From Pontibacter sp. HSC-14F20 (GTDB lineage Bacteria > Bacteroidota > Bacteroidia > Cytophagales > Hymenobacteraceae), in contig NZ_JAHZTC010000001.1 of the NCBI RefSeq assembly GCF_019599265.1, positions 310,001 to 374,000 on the forward strand: DNA of 64,000 nt, read 5' to 3'. The stretch's first letter is position 1. Every line of letters begins with the position of its first letter. The notes beneath the pieces are model-generated. The model was given only the letters and a program-made list of their open reading frames with translations, searched no databases and was not told the DNA's origin. Of the stretch, positions 9,721 through 18,309 are shown one piece after another. A program made the translations under genes and the position numbers.

Positions 9721-11147
9721 AAAAGATACTGGCTATAATCATCCTGTTGCTGTGGGCGATACCTCTGGTGCAGGCGCAAACGCTGGAAGAATACCTGGTG
9801 GAGGCAGGCGAAAACAGCCCGACACTGAAGGCGCGCTACGCCGAGTACCAGGCGGCACTGCAACGTGCCCCGCAGGTAGGCGCATTGCCTGATCCGGAAG
9901 CGAGCTTTAATTTCTTCTTGCAGCCAATGGATCGCTACATGGGAAGTCAGGTAGGTGATATTTCGGTGATGCAGATGTTCCCTTGGTTTGGCTCCAATAA
10001 GGCAGCCAGAGACGAGGCCAATAACATGGCGCAAATGAAATTTGCTTCTTTTATAGAGGCTAAAATCAACCTTTACCACGACGTGCGCACCGTTTGGTAC
10101 CAACTATACCTCAACGATCAGGAAGCGGTTCTGATGGAGAAGGAAGTAGAGATCATGAAGGCGCTCGAACGGCTGGCGCTGGCCAAATATACCTCAGCAC
10201 CGGCAGGCGGAACTTCAGGTGCTGCTGCGCCTGCTCGCAGCACATCGGGTAGTTCAGGTAGCACTTCCGGCGCTGCTGCAAGTGGTGGCTCCGGAATGGC
10301 AGGTATGAGTAGCTCCGGGAGCGGTGCCGCAAGCGGAACTGGCAGTAGTATGGCATCAGGAGGCAGCATGTCGAGTATGGGTAGCTCCGGCGGGTCTTCT
10401 ATGGTGGATGTCATGTTCATTCGCCTGCAGCTGAAAGAACTTGAAAACCAGGTGTACATTCACCACGAAGCCCGTCGCCCGCTACAGGTAAAGTTCAACC
10501 AGTTGCTGCGGCGCCGACCGAGCATGACGGTGCTATCAATCGATACGCTACTGCCCGTGTCGCTGCCGGCTACCTTGTCATTAATCGAAGACTCTATCCG
10601 CAGCAACCACCCGATGCTCAAAATGTATGACTGGGACGAAAAGGCGCGCGAATCGCAGTTGCGCATGGCGCAGCTGATGGGTCGGCCGATGTTCGGGGTA
10701 GGACTAAACTACATGATTTTTAAACCTCGGACGGATGATGGTATGCGAATGGGTGGTGAAAATATGATCATGCCGATGGTGAGCGTGACCCTGCCAATTT
10801 ATCGTAAAAAATACAATGCGGCTAAAAAGGAAGCAGAGTTTTCGCAGCAAGCGGCAATCTATCAAAAAGAAGCAACAGAGCGGGAGTTGTTCACAGAGCT
10901 TGAGAATCTGCTCTACCAGTACCAAAGCGCCGTAAGCCGGACCAACCTGCTCAAAGATCAGGTGACACTGACAGAGCAAACCATTCGTCTGCTTACGACC
11001 AACTACTCTGTTTCAGGCACAGGTATAGACGACATCATCCGCCAGCGCCGGTCTCTGCTCAGCTATAGGCAACAGCAGCTGCAGGCCATCACAGACCAGC
11101 ACATTGCCGTCTCGGGGATCAACCGCATGATGCAGGGGGATAATTAG
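9717..11147 (+). CDS. TolC/CusC-family outer-membrane efflux channel with Met/Gly/Ser-rich insert
   Basis: This 476-residue protein has a signal peptide (MKKILAIIILLLWAIPLVQA) and the TolC repeat pattern: helices around residues 30-60 and 100-155, beta segments such as EASFNFFLQP, and a second repeat from about 290 to the end (HPMLKMYDWDEKARESQL, then MVSVTLPIYRKKYNAAKKEA). It would form the trimeric outer-membrane tunnel for the CusA-like pump. ATG overlaps the pump stop codon (ATGA), so translation is coupled. The oddity is a low-complexity stretch at residues 159-229, made almost only of Ser, Gly, Ala, Thr and Met with six Met, placed between two periplasmic helices where TolC normally has no insert. 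Gene order pump-channel-adaptor is contiguous, consistent with one operon. Confidence 0.87.
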   Translation: MKKILAIIILLLWAIPLVQAQTLEEYLVEAGENSPTLKARYAEYQAALQRAPQVGALPDPEASFNFFLQPMDRYMGSQVGDISVMQMFPWFGSNKAARDEANNMAQMKFASFIEAKINLYHDVRTVWYQLYLNDQEAVLMEKEVEIMKALERLALAKYTSAPAGGTSGAAAPARSTSGSSGSTSGAAASGGSGMAGMSSSGSGAASGTGSSMASGGSMSSMGSSGGSSMVDVMFIRLQLKELENQVYIHHEARRPLQVKFNQLLRRRPSMTVLSIDTLLPVSLPATLSLIEDSIRSNHPMLKMYDWDEKARESQLRMAQLMGRPMFGVGLNYMIFKPRTDDGMRMGGENMIMPMVSVTLPIYRKKYNAAKKEAEFSQQAAIYQKEATERELFTELENLLYQYQSAVSRTNLLKDQVTLTEQTIRLLTTNYSVSGTGIDDIIRQRRSLLSYRQQQLQAITDQHIAVSGINRMMQGDN

Positions 11148-11278
11148 GGATGATAGGTATAGCAGCTTTTGTCTGTCATCCTGAAAAGAACCCGGAGGAA
11201 GGGAAATTAAGCCTTGGCTATACACACAAGCCTGTAAGCGAGCAAAATATAAGAACAACAGTCATTAAGATAAAGATC

Positions 11279-13048
11279 ATGACAGCTAGAAATAAAAGAA
11301 TCGGAACCTACCTACTCGTGGCCCTGGGCGGATTGCTGCTGGGCTGGCTGCTATTTGGCGGCAGGGGTTCAGAGCAGGGGCACGACCATACCGGAGAGGT
11401 AGCCGGAGCTACGGAGTATACCTGTTCCATGCACCCGCAAATCAGGCAGGACGGGCCAGGCAAGTGCCCGCTTTGCGGCATGGATCTGATACCGGTGAGT
11501 AACGGAAGAAGTGGCGGCAAGACGAGTCGCTATGTGCTGGAGATGACGCCGGAGGCAATTGCGCTATCGAACATCCAGACGACTAAACTGGAGATGGTGA
11601 ATCAGCAGAACGAACTGACACTTTCAGGAAAAATAGCGCTAAACGAACAGCAGGTTTCTTCCATCACGGCCAAGTTTCCGGGTCGCATCGAGCGGCTTTA
11701 TGTGAACTTCACGGGTCAGGAAGTGCGCCGCGGTGATCGGCTGGCTTCGTTATATTCTCCGGAATTGATCACTGCCCAGCGCGAACTGCAGGAGGCCGTA
11801 CGCGCCAAAGATCTGATGCCGGAACTGTATGAAGCTGCCCGCGCCAAACTCAAGCTCTGGAAACTGACCGACGCACAGATCAAACGCATTGAAAACACTT
11901 CGGACATCATCACTAATTTCGACATCTACTCTGACGCAGCTGGCGTGGTGACGGAGCGTCTGGTGAGTACCGGAGATTACGTGAGCACAGGCTCCGCGCT
12001 TTTCCTAGTAGCCAACCTGTCTTCGGTGTGGGTGGTGCTGGATGCCTACGAGGCGGATCTGGCCTGGATAAAGCAAGGCGGCAACATTACTTTCACGGTG
12101 CCAGGTATACCTGGTAAAGAATTTACGGCCAAGGTAGCGTTCATCACGCCTGTTTTGGATGCCACGACACGCGCCATCGAAGTGCGAGCCGAGGTGCTGA
12201 ATCCGGGTAAGCAGCTGAAGCCAGGCATGTTTGTTGATGCTCGCATTAAGACTTCGGCAGGCGCTAAAGAACAGTCGCTGTCTGTGCCGAGTAGCGCCGT
12301 GCTATGGACGGGCAAGCGTTCTGTGGTGTACGTGAAAGTGACAGGGCAGGAGATGCCGGCTTTTGAGATGCGCGAAGTAACGCTCGGTCCGCGCATGGGT
12401 GAGAAGTATGTGGTGGAGTCTGGTTTACAGGCAGGAGAGGAAGTAGTGAGCAATGGCGTATTTGCCGTTGACGGCGCAGCCCAACTGCGTGGCAACCACA
12501 GCATGATGTCGCCGCCACCGGCCGGTGGACCGAAGGCGCCAGAGGCTTTCCAAAAGCATTTGACCCAGCTAGTTGACCAGTACTATACCTTAAAAAATGC
12601 ACTGGTAGCATCGGATATACCTGCGGCGCGTCAGGCGGCGGGTACCTTTATGATGAAACTGGGCGAAGTCGATATGAAAGAACTCGATGGCGAACTCCAC
12701 GATCAATGGATGGTCCTGCTACCAATCCTGAAATCGAATGCTGAGGTCATTCAGAAAAGTCGCGATCTGGAAAAACAACGGGCCGCCTTCTCGCCTTTAT
12801 CCGACCACATCATCGAAGCAGTTAAGGTGTTTGGTATACAGCATGAAGTAGCTTATATCCAGTCCTGCCCGATGGCGCTCGGGGACAAAGGTGCTTTCTG
12901 GCTGAGTGAGTTGAAAGACATCCGCAACCCATATTTCGGAGAGGCCATGCTGGCTTGCGGAGAGACGGAGGAGACGTATAGGAGAGAGCAGATTGCAGGA
13001 AGTGATGCGGCAGAAACAGCTAAGTCAGCGACGGGTCATCAGCATTGA
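11279..13048 (+). CDS. cusB: CusB-type RND periplasmic adaptor with heavy-metal-binding domain and DUF3347 tail
   Basis: The adaptor links the pump to the channel. I choose ATG at 11279 (MTARNKRIGTYLLVALGG, 589 residues) because a membrane anchor follows at once; the frame is open to 11150 but that leader has no signal. Domains: TM anchor (about 8-25), a heavy-metal-binding domain with YTCSMHPQI and CPLCGMDLIP (about 45-75), the barrel-sandwich and alpha-hairpin adaptor core (LSGKIALNEQQVSSITAKF, GRIERLYVNFTGQEVRRGD), beta-barrel and membrane-proximal domains, and a C-terminal DUF3347 (about 450-560), a region seen in Bacteroidota copper proteins. Cys and Met in the metal-binding domain would take up Cu+/Ag+ in the periplasm. 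The gene sits about 130 bp after the channel gene. A repeat-rich gap follows. Confidence 0.9.
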   Translation: MTARNKRIGTYLLVALGGLLLGWLLFGGRGSEQGHDHTGEVAGATEYTCSMHPQIRQDGPGKCPLCGMDLIPVSNGRSGGKTSRYVLEMTPEAIALSNIQTTKLEMVNQQNELTLSGKIALNEQQVSSITAKFPGRIERLYVNFTGQEVRRGDRLASLYSPELITAQRELQEAVRAKDLMPELYEAARAKLKLWKLTDAQIKRIENTSDIITNFDIYSDAAGVVTERLVSTGDYVSTGSALFLVANLSSVWVVLDAYEADLAWIKQGGNITFTVPGIPGKEFTAKVAFITPVLDATTRAIEVRAEVLNPGKQLKPGMFVDARIKTSAGAKEQSLSVPSSAVLWTGKRSVVYVKVTGQEMPAFEMREVTLGPRMGEKYVVESGLQAGEEVVSNGVFAVDGAAQLRGNHSMMSPPPAGGPKAPEAFQKHLTQLVDQYYTLKNALVASDIPAARQAAGTFMMKLGEVDMKELDGELHDQWMVLLPILKSNAEVIQKSRDLEKQRAAFSPLSDHIIEAVKVFGIQHEVAYIQSCPMALGDKGAFWLSELKDIRNPYFGEAMLACGETEETYRREQIAGSDAAETAKSATGHQH

Positions 13049-13101
13049 TTCTTATTTGTCATTTCGAGTGATGCGGGAAATCTGAATTGCTGCTACACTC
13101 T

Positions 13102-13121
13102 TTCGGACATCGATGTCCGAA
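13102..13121. repeat. 20-bp perfect palindrome TTCGGACATCGATGTCCGAA
   Basis: The sequence is identical to its own reverse complement over 20 bases. It sits 54 bp after the adaptor stop codon, inside the split REP-like element. It could fold as a short hairpin at the 3' end of the efflux transcript or be a protein-binding site. There is no run of T after it, so it is not a classical terminator. Confidence 0.6.
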
Positions 13122-13161
13122 GAAAGCAAACTGTTGGGGATATCAGCATCCCTGTTTATGG

Positions 13162-13258
13162 GTTTCATTTACAGGTATATGGGAAGAATGTTTGCTGACA
13201 AGATCATGCTTGGTGAGTCTTACCAGAAGTTTCATTTACAGGTATATGGGAAGAATGT
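13162..13258. repeat. Pair of exact 30-bp direct repeats
   Basis: Positions 13162-13191 and 13229-13258 are identical over 30 bases, with start-to-start spacing of 67 bp. Each copy contains acaggtatatggg, a variant of the iterated GGTATA word. The 37-bp spacer is unique. I see no ORF here that looks like a gene. Confidence 0.8.
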
Positions 13259-13481
13259 CTTAAGCAGAAATACGTTCCGGCCTGGAAGTCCGAAAGGGCG
13301 TTTATCAGTTAACACCGGTTCGCGCGGGTATGGAGACCCATAACAGCTTGAGGTTGGGGCCTCTAATAGATTCGGATTGATAAACTCGAATAAGCTTTAT
13401 GTCAGTTTTGAGCAGTAGCTTAGTTGTAATTATGTCATTTCTCACTAGGGTTCGAAATGACATTTTTTATTATTTTGGTTC

Positions 13482-14000
13482 TCAGCTATACCTGATTTCC
13501 ATTACCTCCACTTCTTCTTCCACACGACCTAATTTGAGCTGCAGTTTCTGACCAACTTTAGCGCCGGTTACAGCCTGTGCTATTGGAGCTACAAAGCCAA
13601 TCATACCCTGCATCACATCGGCTTCATCCACCCCCACAATTGTGAATTTTCGGATGGTGCCGGACTTGCCGCCGCTAACGGTACGCAGCTTGACTGTGGC
13701 CCCAAAGCGTACTTCATCGGTGACCTGCTCTTGCGGGTCGATGACTCTGGCGCTTGCGATTCTTCCGTTGAGGGCATTGAGTTTTCCGTTGAGGATGGTG
13801 AGCTGGCGGGTACGGTCGGCTTCGTTTTCGCGATTTGCTTCAACCTGGCTTCGTTCGGCTTCCAGTTCCTCCAATTCAGCACGCAGTTTTTCCAGTCCCT
13901 GCGGACGAACGTAATTGGGCACTCCTGCAGGCAATGCCGCCCGGGGCGGAATGATTGGCGCTTCGCCTGCGTCGTCTTCTTTTACAAATGCTCGGCTCAT
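13482..14000 (-). CDS. GreA/GreB-family transcription elongation factor
   Basis: This 172-residue protein has an N-terminal coiled-coil (about residues 30-85, rich in Glu, Leu and Arg: GLEKLRAELEELEAERSQVE) and a C-terminal FKBP-like GreA_GreB domain (about 95-170: VRFGATVKLRTVSGG, FTIVGVDEADV, PIAQAVTGAKVGQKL). Gre factors insert the coiled-coil tip into the RNA polymerase secondary channel and stimulate cleavage of backtracked RNA. A 30-residue leader before the coiled coil (SRAFVKEDDAGEAPIIPPRA) resembles the leader of GreB-type proteins. The gene is monocistronic as far as can be seen, with about 220 bp to the next minus-strand gene upstream. GreB versus a Gre-like relative cannot be settled here. 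Confidence 0.85.
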   Translation of the reverse strand: MSRAFVKEDDAGEAPIIPPRAALPAGVPNYVRPQGLEKLRAELEELEAERSQVEANRENEADRTRQLTILNGKLNALNGRIASARVIDPQEQVTDEVRFGATVKLRTVSGGKSGTIRKFTIVGVDEADVMQGMIGFVAPIAQAVTGAKVGQKLQLKLGRVEEEVEVMEIRYS

Positions 14001-14222
14001 GCCCCGTTATACAGCAAGGGAGCGACAGATGTTTCCGTCGCTCCCTTTTGCTCGCTTCAGGTATAGCAACCATTACTATACCTATCCGAAAATATGAAAT
14101 ATAAACGAAGCAATTTTTTTTGAAAAAAGACTGATAGAAGTATAGTTGTTTGCCGTGATTTTTAAATCCTTTGTCTTCTGTCAGATAAATCTTTTATTGC
14201 TGAAAGTGTAATTTCCTAAAAC

Positions 14223-15143
14223 TTACATCGGCAGCTGCAGTATGTACTCCCTGCCTTCCGGTACTGTCAGTTTGTAGCTTCTGATCCAGGGGTTGTAAAG
14301 GCGCAGTGTCTTGTAATTGATGCCTTGCTCCAAGGCAAAAGCGGGCAGGTCGGTGATGGTGTTGCTTACAATGAGTGGCTTGCTTGGCAGCGGATTGTAA
14401 CCATGCTCCTCTGCCAGATCAAAACCGTATTTTTGCGGGTTGCCCAGGATTTCTTTTAGCGCTAGAATCCGGAACATGTAACGAGACGTTTCGTCGTTCA
14501 GGTATAGGTCGTAGTAATCCGTTACGCCTTGCTGTTTCATGGCGCGCTCTATACCTGCCATACCGCGGTTGTAGGAGGCTGCGGCATTGGTCCAGTTGCC
14601 GAATTTGGCTTTGGCGGTTTTGAGGTAGCGGCAGGCTGCCAGCGTGGACTTCTGAATATGGTAGCGCTCGTCAATTTCACCGTTCACCACCATGCCATAG
14701 CCTCGTGCTGTGTCGGGCATCAACTGCCAGAAACCGGAGGCTCCGGCCGAAGAGGTCACATGGCTCAGCAAACTTTCGGCGAGGGCCAGGTATACAAAGT
14801 CTTCGGGCACATCATTGTCCTTTAGCATTTGCCTGATTTCAGGAACATAGCGCTGCATGCGTTTTAGGGCAAGCAGGGTGCTGGTATGCAGGTATGAGTT
14901 GGCCAGCAATTCGCGGTCGAGTCGCTCGGCTACATCAGGCACGTGCAGTGGCACGGGTTCGCCTGCAAAAGTAATGGCGTCGGGCAGGGCAGGGGACGTG
15001 AAAATCTGCCTGTTCGTTTCAAAAGCCCGGTCGTTGCGCGCGTTTGGTGTAGCGTTCAGCTTCAGACTGTTCTCGCCGGTGAGTTGTAAAATCAACAGTG
15101 GGGCAACCAATACCCATCCATACTTGATAAATTGCTGTTTCAT
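14223..15143 (-). CDS. Lytic murein transglycosylase (MltD-like, SLT domain)
   Basis: I take ATG at 15143 (MKQQFIKYGWVLVAPLLILQ, signal peptide, 306 residues) because aaaggagc, a good Shine-Dalgarno, sits just upstream; the frame runs 39 codons further but without signal sequence. The SLT domain covers about residues 105-230: a catalytic Glu in LALAESLLSHVTSSAGASG, then GFWQLMPDTARGYGM, and NAAASYNRGMAGIERAM. The C-terminal 60 residues (PLIVSNTITDLPAFALEQGI) look like a divergent LysM-like or MltD tail rather than a clear LysM. The enzyme would cleave MurNAc-GlcNAc bonds in periplasmic peptidoglycan, yielding 1,6-anhydro ends. It stands alone between the Gre factor and a GNAT gene. Confidence 0.87.
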   Translation of the reverse strand: MKQQFIKYGWVLVAPLLILQLTGENSLKLNATPNARNDRAFETNRQIFTSPALPDAITFAGEPVPLHVPDVAERLDRELLANSYLHTSTLLALKRMQRYVPEIRQMLKDNDVPEDFVYLALAESLLSHVTSSAGASGFWQLMPDTARGYGMVVNGEIDERYHIQKSTLAACRYLKTAKAKFGNWTNAAASYNRGMAGIERAMKQQGVTDYYDLYLNDETSRYMFRILALKEILGNPQKYGFDLAEEHGYNPLPSKPLIVSNTITDLPAFALEQGINYKTLRLYNPWIRSYKLTVPEGREYILQLPM

Positions 15144-15598
15144 AGCGTGCTCCTTTCTTGTACCTATCCTTATAACCTGAAAACCGAGGGTGAATTGTGT
15201 TTCAAGGTAAGGAAAAATGCAATAGCAAGCCAGTTGCCGCGCGAGTTTTTGGACTGACAAATTGACTTATTCGAAAATTGTTAGGCCCTATAATCGCCCT
15301 CTCAGTACAGTGAAATGATGATTCAAAGGTGTAGGAGCATTAGATTTAATTTAAACCATGACTTTCAAATATGTAGGTTTTGCAATATTTATGCTTTTCT
15401 CCAATCTTAAATATCGTTGACTTAATTAGAGACAAAGCATTCGGGCATGTACATCATATCTATACCTGACTTCAGCCTTGTTTTGAGTTTGATGCAACAC
15501 AAATAACTCATGACAGTCAGGCGAGTGCTGAGCATTACGAATAAGGGCAAAAGCAGGAGCGTTTCACAGGTATAGGGCAAGTGTATCTGTGGGAAATA
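15144..15598. other. Intergenic gap, no gene seen
   Basis: This 455-bp gap lies upstream of the lytic transglycosylase and downstream of the GNAT gene, both on the minus strand. It is more AT-rich than the genes. It holds the transglycosylase Shine-Dalgarno at its left end and copies of the iterated word at about 15460 (ctatacctgac) and 15568 (caggtataggg). I see no terminator hairpin and no convincing ORF. Confidence 0.5.
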
Positions 15599-16549
15599 TT
15601 ACAGACAGCGGACGTCGAGTGTCAACGGTTCGTCTCGATTCAGTTGTTCCGTGCTCACGATGTAATGGCTGAAAGCATTGAGCGCACTTTTCTGAAGGGC
15701 ATGGTATACTGCATCACTGGGCTGACAGCAAATCTGCATGTAATTAATACCCTGTTTATACAATTGCAGCGACACCTCAGGCAAGGTATGGATATTGTCT
15801 GGTGTCAGGTTATAGATCGTCGTCGTCTTCAGCATAGACCCGACCAGAGGCACATACTTGTTCGTCCGGACAAAGCGGTTTCCGAGCCAGAGGCCACCGC
15901 TTAGCACCGGGTTCACCGACTTCACCTTGAGCTGGTATACCTGATGCGTGTGCCACAAGCCAAGCCCGCTGTCCATCACCTCATGGTAGTCGCTCAGTTT
16001 GTCGCTTTTCGAGAGAAGAGAAACCCCAAAAGTTGGCTCTCCGATAGCAGTATTTTCGACCCGGATGGTGCGGGCTGTCGGAAAGGTCAGGTATAGAAAT
16101 TCGTACAGGAAAGTGTTGCGGTAAGATTTGGAGAGCAGGTTGAGCATGGTCAGGTTGCCCGCCCGTAGTGTGGTGAACTGGCGCGTCAATTCCTTAGGTT
16201 CAAAAAAACGTTTCCGCACACAGGTCGCCAGCTCACGCCCGATGCCCCTGTTCCGGACAGTCGGATCGACCAGCACATCAAAACCGAAGCCTGTCGCTTG
16301 CTTTTCACCATTGAGGAGCATGGGAACCTGCGCGGCAGTAACTCCTGCCAGTACCTTTCCATCCGGGTCAATTGCCGAGAAGGCGGTATAGTCTTCGAAA
16401 AGGGCCGCCCGGCTCAGAAAACCGGAACGCACCGTTTCCAGCTTCACCATAAAACCCTGTGGAGACAACCGCTCGATTTCCAAGAGGGCCTGCTCATGCT
16501 CAGGACGATAGGGCACTATTTTGAAACCCTTTTTTTTCTTGGCCATCAT
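15599..16549 (-). CDS. GNAT-family N-acetyltransferase domain protein
   Basis: This 316-residue cytoplasmic protein has a GNAT fold in its N-terminal half: FKIVPYRPEHEQALLEIE (beta1-alpha1), then the acetyl-CoA loop FGFDVLVDPTVRNRGIGREL (about 88-107), where V-x-x-x-x-R-x-x-G-I-G is the Q/RxxGxG/A signature, and RAGNLTMLNLLSKSYRNTFL, matching the terminal N-x-x-x-x-x-L helix. The C-terminal half (about 165-316) is not one I recognise; a second degenerate GNAT-like half is possible. Substrate is unknown. Two adjacent ATGs at 16549 and 16546 could both start it. The gene is isolated, with about 300 bp upstream. Confidence 0.75.
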   Translation of the reverse strand: MMAKKKKGFKIVPYRPEHEQALLEIERLSPQGFMVKLETVRSGFLSRAALFEDYTAFSAIDPDGKVLAGVTAAQVPMLLNGEKQATGFGFDVLVDPTVRNRGIGRELATCVRKRFFEPKELTRQFTTLRAGNLTMLNLLSKSYRNTFLYEFLYLTFPTARTIRVENTAIGEPTFGVSLLSKSDKLSDYHEVMDSGLGLWHTHQVYQLKVKSVNPVLSGGLWLGNRFVRTNKYVPLVGSMLKTTTIYNLTPDNIHTLPEVSLQLYKQGINYMQICCQPSDAVYHALQKSALNAFSHYIVSTEQLNRDEPLTLDVRCL

Positions 16550-16805
16550 GGCGTGTAGTTGCTGCCTTTTTATCGCTTCGTGTGCCTGTGCGGGTAGGGC
16601 AAGTGGGAAATATGACTCATTAGCGGTCTTTAATGTACGAATTATTTTGTGAATAAGTGAATATTAAATTTAATTATATTAAGTATAATTAAACATTGTT
16701 ATGAGTACTAAATCACGGAGAAAGCTGGCTGGACGGTGATGGTATAGTTGCATATCAATTTCTGACAGTGATTGGCAACTACTTCGGCCTAAATAGTCTA
16801 AATGC
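16550..16805. other. AT-rich intergenic gap, no gene seen
   Basis: Together with the nuo terminator this gap is about 305 bp long. The segment around 16645-16700 is strongly AT-rich with short inverted AT repeats and is a likely promoter region for the GNAT gene. Only very short ORFs occur, such as a 12-codon one starting at 16700. One iterated-word copy (atggtatag) lies near 16740. Confidence 0.45.
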
Positions 16806-16830
16806 AAAAAGCCCTTCGGGTTAGAAGGGC
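16806..16830 (-). terminator. Rho-independent terminator of the nuo operon
   Basis: On the minus strand the arms GCCCTTC and GAAGGGC (16811-16830) form a hairpin with a short loop, followed by TTTTT (16806-16810). It lies 25 bp beyond the nuoN stop, the expected place for the end of the complex I transcript. Confidence 0.85.
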
Positions 16831-16854
16831 TTAAGCTCATGAAGTGGAGAAAAC

Positions 16855-18309
16855 TTAGGGAGTAGCTGTTGCCAGCATACTTTGAATTATCTGTAAAAGT
16901 CCCGACGGGTATATACCAATATAAACCAGCAGCAACGCCAGCACAGCGAGTGTACCCACGCTGGCCACATAGATGGAAGGCCGTAACCTGCCACGCGGGT
17001 CAGCTTCAGCCTCCCCCTCTGGTTGCTGGAACATGACGGCCACAATACGGATGTAGTAGAACAGACCGATCACACTGTTCAGCGCCAGCATCACTACCAG
17101 TAGCCAAAGCTGTGTATTGATACCCGCTGCCAGTAGGTAGAATTTACCAACAAAGCCCGCTGTAAGTGGTATGCCTGCCAGCGAAAGCAGCATGGCCGTG
17201 AATACCGCCGCCGTCCATGGTCGCCGCCAGAGCAGGGCACGGTAATCTTCCAGCTGCTCTGCATCGCGATCCATATCCGAGAGCATGGCCACGACCCCAA
17301 AAGCCCCGACTGTTGTGATAAAATAAGCCACCAGGTAAAAAGTCACTGCCTGCACGCCCATTTGGTTGCCAGCCAGAAACGCCACCAACAGATAGCCCAG
17401 GTGGGCAATAGAGGAGTAGGCGAGTATGCGTTTGACGTTGCGCTGCAGCAGGGCCAGCAGGTTACCGGCCAGCATAGAGGCAATGGCTACAATGGTAAAT
17501 ATCAGCACAAGCGTCGGGTAGCGGAAACCGTCGACTTCCATAAAAAAGCGAATCAGCACGCCCAGCACAGCGCCCTTGGAAACCGTGGCTATAAAAGCTG
17601 TGACGGGGGCTGGGGCTCCTTCATAAACATCGGGTGCCCACATATGGAAGGGCACGACGCTCAGCTTAAAACCTATACCTACAATCATCAACCCGAAGCC
17701 GGTCAGGAGCAAATGAGGCAATTCTGTAAAATTGGCAATGGCAGTCGCTATACCTGCAAACTCCATCGTTCCCGTACTGGCGTAAACCAAGGCCATTCCG
17801 AAAAGCAAAAAAGCCGAAGAAAAGGCAGCTAGAATGAGGTATTTTATACCTGCCTCGTCGGACCGCTCCCGCTTGCGCAGATAAGCGATAAGCGCGTAAA
17901 GCGCGACACTCAGAATTTCCAGGCCCAGGAAAAGAGAAGCGAAATGCTTACTGATGACGAGCACGCAGGCCCCGATGGTTGCAAGCAGCAGCAGGATGTA
18001 AAACTCTTCTTTACGCTCTTCCCGTTGCTCAAAATAAGCATATGAGAGCATGCTGATGAGCAGCGCCGTGAGCAGCATCATGCCGATGTAAAATACGCCA
18101 AAACCGTCTACCACCAGCAGCGGCTCGATGGTATAACGCCCTACATTTCGCAGCTCATACAACGAGGCGAAAGCTGCCATGAAAGAGAGTGCTGTAATCA
18201 CGTACATGATTTTGTGGTTGCGCCCCACGGCAATGACCAGCATGGACACCAGCACCGCAAAGGTGAGGATGAGCAACGGCATGAGGTGTTGAAAATCAGT
18301 CAGTGTCAT
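16855..18309 (-). CDS. nuoN: NADH-quinone oxidoreductase subunit N
   Basis: This is the last subunit of the complex I operon, a 484-residue membrane protein of the antiporter-like family (about 14 TM helices), close in length to E. coli NuoN. The Proton_antipo_M core runs from about residue 115 to 410. Useful segments are FASLFLGLEILSVALYALIA, with the glutamate in TM5, GFKLSVVPFHMWAPDVYEGA, with the conserved lysine in TM7, and RNVKRILAYSSIAHLGYLLV. It forms one of the proton-pumping modules in the membrane arm, next to NuoK and NuoM. Its ATG overlaps the nuoM stop by 4 bp. A strong terminator follows. Confidence 0.96.
   Translation of the reverse strand: MTLTDFQHLMPLLILTFAVLVSMLVIAVGRNHKIMYVITALSFMAAFASLYELRNVGRYTIEPLLVVDGFGVFYIGMMLLTALLISMLSYAYFEQREERKEEFYILLLLATIGACVLVISKHFASLFLGLEILSVALYALIAYLRKRERSDEAGIKYLILAAFSSAFLLFGMALVYASTGTMEFAGIATAIANFTELPHLLLTGFGLMIVGIGFKLSVVPFHMWAPDVYEGAPAPVTAFIATVSKGAVLGVLIRFFMEVDGFRYPTLVLIFTIVAIASMLAGNLLALLQRNVKRILAYSSIAHLGYLLVAFLAGNQMGVQAVTFYLVAYFITTVGAFGVVAMLSDMDRDAEQLEDYRALLWRRPWTAAVFTAMLLSLAGIPLTAGFVGKFYLLAAGINTQLWLLVVMLALNSVIGLFYYIRIVAVMFQQPEGEAEADPRGRLRPSIYVASVGTLAVLALLLVYIGIYPSGLLQIIQSMLATATP

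Larger units (their letters stand above)
13057..13462. repeat. Split REP-like palindromic element, ends tgtcatttcga / tcgaaatgaca
   Basis: The left end at 13057-13067 (tgtcatttcga) is matched in inverted orientation at 13452-13462 (tcgaaatgaca). The flanking inner sequence on each side resembles the two halves of the compact 72-bp element at 23207-23278, including ggaaatctg on the left and atttctcact on the right. Here the halves are about 380 bp apart, so the element looks expanded or interrupted. Inside lie two 30-bp direct repeats and a 20-bp palindrome. I see no gene in this 433-bp gap. Such GTCATTTCGA...AAATCTG repeats are, from memory, common between Bacteroidota genes. Confidence 0.6.

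Noticed and set aside
9432..10103. Minus-strand frame opposite the end of cusA and start of the channel gene
   Set aside because: It spans two overlapping real genes and its translation has no domain signal.
15358..15414. 18-codon ORF in the gap upstream of the lytic transglycosylase
   Set aside because: It is very short, lies in an AT-rich stretch, and has no ribosome-binding site or known similarity.
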